A stretch of 7,989 nt of DNA from Bacillota bacterium (GTDB lineage: Bacteria > Bacillota_A > Clostridia > Acetivibrionales > DUMB01). Below, in pieces: positions 1 to 4,346 of this stretch (its first letter is position 1; every line of letters begins with the position of its first letter). The notes beneath the pieces are model-generated. The model saw only the letters and a program-made list of their open reading frames with translations. It was not told the DNA's origin and did not search any database. The DNA lies in contig JAMOAC010000196.1 of NCBI GenBank assembly GCA_023621975.1, positions 1-7,989 of the forward strand. Direction: 5' to 3'. Both the position numbers and the translations under genes were made by a program.

Positions 1-4
1 TCAT
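1..4 (-). CDS. dnaA: Start codon of a divergent gene, by context dnaA (chromosomal replication initiator), cut by the window edge
   Basis: On the minus strand an ATG (complement of 2-4) is preceded by a strong Shine-Dalgarno sequence TTGGAGG (complement of 14-20) with a 9-nt spacer, so a leftward gene begins here and runs out of the window. Only one codon is visible, so the protein cannot be identified from its own sequence. The name rests on context: in Firmicutes and many other bacteria the gene divergent from rpmH across a spacer full of DnaA boxes is dnaA, whose product binds those boxes and opens oriC. A second minus-strand ATG (complement of 9-11) is in another frame and lies only 2 nt from the Shine-Dalgarno, so it is less likely to be the start. 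Confidence 0.6.
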
Positions 5-13
5 AAAACATAT

Positions 14-20
14 CCTCCAA
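14..20 (-). promoter_or_regulatory. Ribosome binding site of the leftward (dnaA) gene
   Basis: TTGGAGG on the minus strand lies 9 nt before the ATG at complement(2-4). This site decides the start codon of the gene that leaves the window on the left. Confidence 0.6.
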
Positions 21-44
21 GCCAGAATAGTAAAAATAGTAATG

Positions 45-74
45 ATTAATCGGTAGCATTTAAATTGTTGACAA
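45..74 (-). promoter_or_regulatory. Possible dnaA promoter
   Basis: The minus strand has TTGTCA (complement of 69-74, 5/6 match to the -35 consensus) and ATTAAT (complement of 45-50, 4/6 match to the -10 consensus) with an 18-nt spacer. It would start transcription about 35 nt before the dnaA ATG. The -35 region overlaps a weak DnaA-box-like sequence TTGTCAACA (complement of 66-74, two mismatches), which would fit DnaA autoregulation. The match is moderate in a very AT-rich spacer, so this is tentative. Confidence 0.3.
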
Positions 75-116
75 TTTTAAGGAAAATTAAGCCAGGTATC
101 TTAATTTTCAGTTAAA

Positions 117-125
117 TTATCCACA
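117..125 (+). promoter_or_regulatory. DnaA box, perfect consensus
   Basis: The sequence TTATCCACA is an exact match to the high-affinity DnaA box TTATNCACA. It is followed by an A/T-only stretch interrupted by single C residues. Confidence 0.8.
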
Positions 126-169
126 AATTATTCATTTTTTTATTAAATAATCAACAGGAAAAACACAAG

Positions 170-178
170 TTATCAACA
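170..178 (+). promoter_or_regulatory. DnaA box, one mismatch
   Basis: The sequence TTATCAACA differs from the consensus TTATCCACA at the sixth base. It has the same orientation as the perfect boxes on either side. Confidence 0.55.
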
Positions 179-232
179 AGTATAATTAATATATCAGACT
201 TTTTATCAATATTCAATACAAATATAGCGAAG

Positions 233-241
233 ATATCCACA
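233..241 (+). promoter_or_regulatory. DnaA box, one mismatch
   Basis: ATATCCACA differs from TTATCCACA only at the first base. It forms a tight cluster with the boxes at 248-256 and 264-272. Confidence 0.6.
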
Positions 242-247
242 AAAAAC

Positions 248-256
248 TGTGAATAT
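248..256 (-). promoter_or_regulatory. DnaA box on the minus strand, one mismatch
   Basis: TGTGAATAT reads ATATTCACA on the minus strand, one mismatch from TTATNCACA. It is the only good box in this orientation and sits between two plus-strand boxes. Confidence 0.55.
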
Positions 257-263
257 CATTTTT

Positions 264-272
264 TTATCCACA
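264..272 (+). promoter_or_regulatory. DnaA box, perfect consensus, next to the rpmH promoter
   Basis: TTATCCACA is an exact match that ends 10 nt upstream of the rpmH -35 hexamer. DnaA bound here could touch or compete with RNA polymerase, so it may link rpmH-operon transcription to initiation; that link is inference. Confidence 0.8.
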
Positions 273-282
273 AAATAGTTCC

Positions 283-312
283 TTGACATAGATATTTCAT
301 TTAATATATAAT
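283..312 (+). promoter_or_regulatory. Consensus sigma-A promoter of the rpmH operon
   Basis: Perfect -35 TTGACA (283-288) and perfect -10 TATAAT (307-312) are separated by 18 nt. The predicted start point is around 318-321, giving a leader of about 97 nt before rpmH. Two exact hexamers with near-optimal spacing make this the clearest promoter in the window, as expected for a ribosomal protein gene. Confidence 0.85.
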
Positions 313-320
313 TGTTGTGC

Positions 321-357
321 TTGCTCTAAAACAGGGTAAGTGATAAATTTGGAGCAA
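321..357 (+). promoter_or_regulatory. Stem-loop at the 5' end of the rpmH leader RNA
   Basis: Bases 321-330 (TTGCTCTAAA) pair with 348-357 (TTTGGAGCAA) in a continuous 10-bp stem with one G-U pair and a 17-nt loop. The stem begins within a few bases of the predicted transcription start, and no run of T follows it, so it is not a terminator. A 5'-terminal hairpin could protect the mRNA from 5'-end-dependent decay or carry a regulatory site. I do not recognise it as a known riboswitch or ribosomal-protein leader. Confidence 0.5.
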
Positions 358-416
358 AAAGGGAAAAATATTTTAATAATATAATACTTATACATTAGGG
401 AACGGGGGTGCGGACA

Positions 417-551
417 TTGCTTAGAACGTTTCAGCCTAAGAAAAGGCAGAGGAAAAAGGAACATGGGTTCAGAAAAAGAATGCGTACGGCAAACGGGAGA
501 AAAGTTCTCCGCAGGCGCAGACTAAAAGGCAGAAAGAGACTTACAGCGTAA
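417..551 (+). CDS. rpmH: 50S ribosomal protein L34 (bL34)
   Basis: This 44-residue, extremely basic protein is the small L34 subunit of the large ribosomal subunit, embedded in 23S rRNA. It shows the family's near-invariant features: the start LRTFQPKKR, the central [19 protein letters not shown], and the end KGRKRLTA, and it has the usual full length of 44 residues. The start codon is TTG (417-419, read as Met). It is chosen because it gives the exact family N-terminus and has a GGGGGTG Shine-Dalgarno (404-410) six nt upstream. It is the first gene after the consensus promoter at 283-312 and is followed at once by a terminator-like hairpin that begins on the last base of its stop codon. That fits strong expression of L34 with reduced read-through into rnpA. 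Confidence 0.97.
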   Translation: MLRTFQPKKRQRKKEHGFRKRMRTANGRKVLRRRRLKGRKRLTA

Positions 552-577
552 GACCGCATAAGTGTGGTCTTTTTCTT
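551..577 (+). terminator. Intrinsic terminator or attenuator between rpmH and rnpA
   Basis: AGACCGCA (551-558) pairs with TGTGGTCT (563-570): 8 bp with one G-U and a TAAG tetraloop. It is followed directly by TTTTTCTTT. The hairpin starts on the last base of the rpmH stop codon. No convincing promoter is visible in 578-650, so rnpA probably depends on read-through, and the element would act as a partial terminator that sets the L34 to RNase P protein ratio. That role is inference. Confidence 0.8.
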
Positions 578-650
578 TATTCAAGTGTATTCGTTTGATG
601 CAAATGGCTTGATTTCATGGTGGCATTAAAGCGGTATAAAAGAGGAAGGC

Positions 651-1016
651 ATGAAAAACACTGTTTCGTTGAAAAAAAACTACGAATTCCAGCGTGTTTT
701 CAAAAAAGGCAGTTTTCAGGCCGGCAAGTTTATGACATTGTATGTGCTTGAAAATAAAACCGGTATGAACAGGCTTGGTATTACCGCAAGCAGGAAAGTG
801 GGAAAAAGTGTAAAGAGGAACAGGCTTAAAAGACTGATGAGGGAGAACTACAGATTAATGGAAAGCTGTATAAAAACCGGGTACGACATTGTTTTGGTAG
901 CCAGGGAAAGCGATGTTATGCCTGATTTTGACAATATAAAAAAAGAAATGAAGTATCTTATGAAAAGATTAAATTTGCTGAATCAGGAGAATGAGGATTG
1001 TTTAAAGGGATATTAG
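651..1016 (+). CDS. rnpA: Ribonuclease P protein component
   Basis: This is the protein subunit of RNase P; it binds the catalytic RNA (rnpB) and helps it recognise and cut 5' leaders from pre-tRNAs in the cytoplasm. The 121-residue length is typical. The family hallmark RNR motif is clear at residues 55-68 ([11 protein letters not shown] and following), preceded by the conserved [12 protein letters not shown] strand (43-54). The N-terminal part has the expected aromatic RNA-contact residues ([10 protein letters not shown], 11-20), and YDIVLVAR (78-85) is the later conserved strand. The ATG at 651 has a purine-rich GAGGAAGG upstream (642-649). The gene is the second in the rpmH operon, and its last 19 nt overlap the start of yidD. 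Confidence 0.97.
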   Translation: MKNTVSLKKNYEFQRVFKKGSFQAGKFMTLYVLENKTGMNRLGITASRKVGKSVKRNRLKRLMRENYRLMESCIKTGYDIVLVARESDVMPDFDNIKKEMKYLMKRLNLLNQENEDCLKGY

Positions 1017-1210
1017 TGTATATAATAAGATTGTATCAAAAGTTTATATCCCCTTTAAAACCGTCGTGTTGCAGGTTCTATCCTACTTGTTCGCAGTATG
1101 CCATAGATGCTGTCAATAAGTACGGATGTATCAAAGGGGTATTTATGGCGATAAAAAGGGTGCTCAGATGTCATCCGTTTAACCCGGGAGGATATGATCC
1201 TGTTAAGTAA
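998..1210 (+). CDS. yidD: Membrane protein insertion efficiency factor YidD
   Basis: This 70-residue protein is a small membrane-associated factor that is thought to help YidC/Sec insert inner-membrane proteins. The family signature is present: [12 protein letters not shown] (11-22), [12 protein letters not shown] (24-35) with its conserved cysteines, a further Cys at 44, and [13 protein letters not shown] near the end (57-69). The N-terminal stretch (1-20) is amphipathic. The start is TTG at 998-1000, seven nt after an AGGAGA Shine-Dalgarno (985-990). It lies inside the end of rnpA in another frame (19-nt overlap), so translation of the two is probably coupled. It stands directly upstream of yidC, its functional partner. 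Confidence 0.95.
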   Translation: MFKGILVYIIRLYQKFISPLKPSCCRFYPTCSQYAIDAVNKYGCIKGVFMAIKRVLRCHPFNPGGYDPVK

Positions 1211-1214
1211 CAAA

Positions 1215-1252
1215 AGGAGTAGAAAATTACATGAGGAGTAGAAAATAATATG
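1215..1252 (+). repeat. Tandem duplication of a ribosome binding site plus ATG upstream of yidC
   Basis: Two adjacent 19-bp units, AGGAGTAGAAAATTACATG (1215-1233) and AGGAGTAGAAAATAATATG (1234-1252), are identical at 17 of 19 positions. Each has an AGGAG motif and ends in ATG; the second ATG is the yidC start. The copies differ only at their 14th and 16th bases. The first difference changes AAAATTA to AAAATAA and so places an in-frame stop for translation begun at the first ATG. Confidence 0.85.
1231..1248 (+). CDS. Possible five-codon leader peptide (MRSRK) before yidC
   Basis: The first ATG of the duplicated unit opens a five-codon frame, Met-Arg-Ser-Arg-Lys, which ends at TAA one base before the yidC ATG. 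It has its own AGGAG (1215-1219) at about the right spacing. If translated, termination would leave ribosomes on the yidC start and second AGGAG, so it could feed or hinder yidC initiation. It may equally be an inert by-product of the duplication. No protein homology can be judged at this length. Confidence 0.25.
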   Translation: MRSRK

Positions 1253-2143
1253 AATTTGGATTTTATTGCTTATCCTTTAGGGAAATTTTTGTATTTTATA
1301 TATGAAACAGTAGCATTTAGAAATTATGGATTAGCACTTATTCTTTTTACCGTAATTGTCAGGTTGGCATTACTGCCTCTTACTGTTAAACAATATAAAT
1401 CAACCATAAAGATGCAGGCTATTCAGCCTAAGATACAGGAGATACAGAAAAGGTACAGGAATGATAAAGAAAAGCTTAATGCAGAACTGATGCGGGTTTA
1501 TCAGGAAAATAATGTTAACCCTGCAGGAGGATGCCTGCCTCTGTTAATACAAATGCCTATAATTTTTGCACTGTACTGGGTTATAGTACAGCCGTTAAAA
1601 TTCATGCTCGGCAAAACCGCAGAGCAGATCACAGCTTTAGTGGACTATGCAACCAAAGCAGTGGCACCTGCGCAGCTTGGAGCCCAGAGAGAGCTTTCAA
1701 CGTTAATTTTCTTTAACGAATATTATGAAAAATTCAAACAAATACCCCAGGAAGTTGCGCATATACTAAAGCCTGAAGAATTAATAAACATGAATTTTTT
1801 AGGGTTGAACCTTGGTAAGGTGCCAAGCTTCAATCCCAGCGTGCTGTTTGGTCCCGAGGCATCAACTTACCTGCCTCTTATTATCATTCCGATTGCTGCT
1901 GTAGTTGCAACATTTATTTCGGCCAAAATGACAATGCCCAAAATGGACGACAAGAAGAAGAATCAGGCTTCGGGAGCTACAAACAGCATGATGTATGTAG
2001 GTCCGATAATGACCTTGTTATTTGCTTTCCAGCTGCCTGCAGGTGTAAGTTTGTATTGGACAGTTGGATACGTAGTTCAGATTTTCCAGCAGTTGTACAT
2101 TAATAAGCACGTTTTAAATAAAAAGGAGGTTGCAACTAAATAA
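1250..2143 (+). CDS. yidC: Membrane protein insertase YidC/Oxa1 family, Gram-positive type
   Basis: This insertase places membrane proteins into the cytoplasmic membrane, alone or with SecYEG. Its 297 residues match the short Gram-positive form without the large periplasmic domain of E. coli YidC. The core is intact. The first core membrane segment (about 26-46) carries the groove arginine R38 in TVIVRLALLPL. A charged cytoplasmic hairpin follows at about 47-88. NPAGGCLPLLIQMPIIFALYW (90-110) enters the next segment, and further hydrophobic stretches lie at about 207-227 and 247-284. A lysine-rich tail (285-297) follows. The N-terminus has no signal peptide with a lipobox cysteine, unlike the lipoprotein SpoIIIJ of Bacillus. 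The start at 1250 is preceded by AGGAG at 1234-1238. The yidC stop codon abuts the jag ATG. Confidence 0.95.
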   Translation: MNLDFIAYPLGKFLYFIYETVAFRNYGLALILFTVIVRLALLPLTVKQYKSTIKMQAIQPKIQEIQKRYRNDKEKLNAELMRVYQENNVNPAGGCLPLLIQMPIIFALYWVIVQPLKFMLGKTAEQITALVDYATKAVAPAQLGAQRELSTLIFFNEYYEKFKQIPQEVAHILKPEELINMNFLGLNLGKVPSFNPSVLFGPEASTYLPLIIIPIAAVVATFISAKMTMPKMDDKKKNQASGATNSMMYVGPIMTLLFAFQLPAGVSLYWTVGYVVQIFQQLYINKHVLNKKEVATK

Positions 2144-2764
2144 ATGGCTATTGTGGTTGAAAAGACCGGGAAAACGGTGCAAGATGCAATTTCGTTGGCT
2201 CTTGCTGAACTGAATGCCAGTATGGAAGATGTGGAAGTTGAAGTTTTGGAAGAGGGCAGTAAAGGGATATTCGGAATAATCGGTGGTAAGCTGGCAAGAG
2301 TAAGAGTTACTTTAAAAGAATCGGTTTCGGAAGTGGCTATTGAATTTTTACAGAAGGTATTTGAAAAGATGGGTATCAGTGCAGAGATCGAAGCAGCAGA
2401 AAACGATGACACGCTTTTTCTGGAAATAAAAGCTGAAGACAGTGGCATTATAATAGGCAGAAGAGGAGAAACGCTTGATGCACTTCAGTATCTGACGAGC
2501 CTTGTGGTTAACAAGAACAGGGATAGCTACAAAAAGGTATCGATTGACATAGAAAACTACAGGTACAAGAGAGAAGAAACTTTGGTAAGGCTTGCAAAAA
2601 GACTGGCAGACAAAGTAGTAAAATATAAAAAGAGCGTTACCCTTGAACCGATGAATCCTTATGAAAGGAAGATAATTCATTCAACGCTTCAGGATAATGA
2701 GTTTGTTGAAACTTACAGCATAGGAAGCGAACCGAACAGGAAAGTTGTAATAACTTTAAAATAA
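2144..2764 (+). CDS. jag: RNA-binding protein Jag/KhpB (Jag_N-KH-R3H)
   Basis: This 206-residue cytoplasmic RNA-binding protein (Jag in Bacillus, KhpB/EloR in streptococci, where it acts with KhpA in cell elongation control) has three parts. A Jag N-terminal domain spans about 1-56, including the conserved EEGSKGIFGIIGGKLARV (36-53). A KH domain spans about 62-138 with the GxxG loop G105-R-R-G108. An R3H domain spans about 140-206 with NPYERKIIHSTLQ, giving the R175-xxx-H179 motif. The ATG directly follows the yidC TAA (TAAATG). Its Shine-Dalgarno AAAGGAGGT (2122-2130) lies within the last codons of yidC, 13 nt before the start, so translational coupling is likely. The pairing with yidC is conserved across Firmicutes. 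A strong terminator follows. Confidence 0.95.
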   Translation: MAIVVEKTGKTVQDAISLALAELNASMEDVEVEVLEEGSKGIFGIIGGKLARVRVTLKESVSEVAIEFLQKVFEKMGISAEIEAAENDDTLFLEIKAEDSGIIIGRRGETLDALQYLTSLVVNKNRDSYKKVSIDIENYRYKREETLVRLAKRLADKVVKYKKSVTLEPMNPYERKIIHSTLQDNEFVETYSIGSEPNRKVVITLK

Positions 2765-2803
2765 AAAATTTATCATTGAAAATTATAGTTTTAAAATATG
2801 TAT

Positions 2804-2833
2804 AAGGAATGGTTTACGGCCATTCCTTGTTTT
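2804..2833 (+). terminator. Intrinsic terminator after jag
   Basis: AAGGAATGG (2804-2812) and CCATTCCTT (2820-2828) form a perfect 9-bp stem with a 7-nt loop, followed by GTTTT and AATT. It ends the rpmH-jag unit and separates it from mnmE. No near-consensus promoter was found between it and mnmE; the best candidate, TTGTTT-17-TATGTG (2828-2856), is weak and overlaps the terminator. Confidence 0.85.
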
Positions 2834-2884
2834 AATTAAACAGATAAAAGTATGTGCAAAATAAATGAAGACGAGGTTGGGCCA

Positions 2885-2915
2885 GTGACAGGTGACAGGG
2901 GACGAGACCCTGTCA
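2885..2915. repeat. REP-like palindromic element upstream of mnmE
   Basis: The sequence has two tandem GTGACAG units (2885-2891 and 2892-2898) that run into an inverted repeat, TGACAGGG (2893-2900) against CCCTGTCA (2908-2915): 8 perfect bp with a 7-nt loop. It is much richer in G and C than the surrounding AT-rich spacer and ends only about 10 nt before the mnmE Shine-Dalgarno region. Short GTGACAGGGGAC-type palindromes dispersed in intergenic DNA are familiar from several clostridial and related genomes, but one window cannot show that this copy is repeated. No T-run follows, so it is not a normal terminator, although in the mnmE mRNA it would fold as a leader hairpin. Confidence 0.5.
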
Positions 2916-2943
2916 ACAAGCAAAAAAGGAGAAGGAGCGGAAG

Positions 2944-4314
2944 ATGTTCGAGAGTGATACGATAGCTGCTATTTCCACACCCCATGGAACAGGTGGTATA
3001 GGAATTATCAGGATAAGCGGAGATAAAGCTTTTGATATAGCGGCAAAAATTTTCAGAGGCAAAAATGATTTTAAAGATATAAAATCCCATACAATCAATT
3101 ACGGCAAAATAGTCGATCCGTCAAGTGGCGAGACCATTGATGAAGTTTTGCTTACAAAAATGAAAAAACCCAACACGTTTACCAGAGAGGACGTAGTTGA
3201 GATAAACTGCCATGGCGGAATCGTGGTGCTGAAGAGGGTGCTTGAACTTGTATTGGCGCAAGGCGCAAGGCTTGCTGAGCCGGGTGAATTTACAAAAAGG
3301 GCCTTCCTGAACGGAAGGATTGATTTGTCCCAGGCTGAGGCTGTCATTGACCTGATAAATTCAAAAAATGCTGAAAGCTCAAAAGCAGCGGTAAGGCAGC
3401 TTGAAGGAAGGTTATCGGAAAAGCTTTCGGACATAAGAAGAAACCTAATCGAGCTGATAGCCCATATTGAAGTTACCGTCGATTATCCGGAAGAGGATAT
3501 TGAAGAAATAACCGCTGCGCAGGTAAATGAAGAACTGGATAAAATTGCTTCAAAGCTGGAGGAGCTGGCCAGAAGTTTTGAGAGAGGGAAAGTTATCAGG
3601 GAAGGTATTAGCGCGGTTATAGTGGGAAAGCCAAATGTGGGCAAGTCATCACTTCTCAATGAACTGTCCGGCAAAAACAGGGCTATTGTAACGGACATAC
3701 CGGGCACAACGAGAGATATCATCGAAGAATATATCAATATAAACGGCATACCGGTGAGAATCATTGATACAGCCGGAATAAGGGAAACCAAAGACCTGGT
3801 TGAAAAGATCGGAGTTGACATGGCGCAAAAGGAAATGGAAAATGCCGACCTTGTGATTATGATGCTGGACGCCCGGGTTGGAATGGATGAGGATGATGCC
3901 GCAATTTATGATAAAATTAAAGACAAGAAGACCATAATCGTACTTAATAAGATAGACCTGGTGGATGAAGTTAATGTAACCGGTTTGCCCAGTGACAGGA
4001 ATATAGTAAAAATGTCCCTTAAAGAAGGGACAGGAATAGATGAGCTTGAAAACGAGATTACCAGAATGTTCTTTAAAGGCGAAATTGTTTCGAATGATGA
4101 GGTACTGCTGACCAATGTGCGGCACAAGCACCTGATAGATATGGCAACAAGGAGTATAAGGGATGCACAGGAAGCATATAAAAATTCCATGCCAATCGAC
4201 ATGATGACGATAGACATAAAAAGCGCGGCTGAATACATCGGGCAAATTACGGGTGAATCGGTAAGCGAAGATGTGGTTCATGAGATATTCAGCAGGTTTT
4301 GCATAGGGAAGTAA
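2944..4314 (+). CDS. mnmE: tRNA modification GTPase MnmE (TrmE)
   Basis: MnmE works with MnmG to install the (carboxymethyl)aminomethyl group at C5 of wobble uridine-34 in tRNAs reading split codon boxes, using a folate one-carbon unit and GTP. At 456 residues it is full length. The N-terminal folate-binding domain (about 1-120) starts with [23 protein letters not shown] helical domain surrounds the inserted GTPase domain (about 216-375). The GTPase motifs are G1 GKPNVGKS (228-235, with N231 at the potassium-binding position), the switch I/K-loop PGTTRD (253-258), G3 DTAG (275-278) and G4 NKID (335-338). The protein ends in the catalytic C-terminal motif CIGK (C453). The ATG is preceded by AAAGGAGAAGGAG. 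mnmG follows after a 32-nt gap. Confidence 0.97.
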   Translation: MFESDTIAAISTPHGTGGIGIIRISGDKAFDIAAKIFRGKNDFKDIKSHTINYGKIVDPSSGETIDEVLLTKMKKPNTFTREDVVEINCHGGIVVLKRVLELVLAQGARLAEPGEFTKRAFLNGRIDLSQAEAVIDLINSKNAESSKAAVRQLEGRLSEKLSDIRRNLIELIAHIEVTVDYPEEDIEEITAAQVNEELDKIASKLEELARSFERGKVIREGISAVIVGKPNVGKSSLLNELSGKNRAIVTDIPGTTRDIIEEYININGIPVRIIDTAGIRETKDLVEKIGVDMAQKEMENADLVIMMLDARVGMDEDDAAIYDKIKDKKTIIVLNKIDLVDEVNVTGLPSDRNIVKMSLKEGTGIDELENEITRMFFKGEIVSNDEVLLTNVRHKHLIDMATRSIRDAQEAYKNSMPIDMMTIDIKSAAEYIGQITGESVSEDVVHEIFSRFCIGK

Positions 4315-4346
4315 ATGAAATTCTAAATAAGCGGAAGGTGAGAAAT

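Larger units (their letters stand above)
66..272. other. oriC: Origin of replication region (oriC, part upstream of dnaA)
   Basis: This part of the dnaA-rpmH spacer carries two perfect DnaA boxes (117-125 and 264-272) and three single-mismatch boxes (170-178, 233-241, and 248-256 on the minus strand). Weaker two-mismatch copies lie at 148-156, 203-211 and complement(66-74). The DNA between the boxes is nearly all A and T (for example 126-150 and 179-230). In Bacillus the origin is split into box clusters upstream and downstream of dnaA; this corresponds to the upstream cluster. The unwinding element could lie here or beyond dnaA outside the window, and the sequence does not settle which. Confidence 0.7.

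Noticed and set aside
380..385. A second TATAAT in the rpmH leader
   Set aside because: No -35-like hexamer lies 15-19 nt upstream, and the surrounding DNA is almost all A and T, where such a hexamer arises easily by chance.
595..640. Possible rnpA promoter (TTGATT at 609-614 with TATAAA at 635-640)
   Set aside because: The spacer is 20 nt, too long for a normal sigma-A promoter, and the alternatives (TTGATG at 595-600) have no matching -10.
1531..1716. A 61-codon plus-strand frame inside yidC
   Set aside because: It overlaps the conserved YidC core in another frame and shows no recognisable domain.
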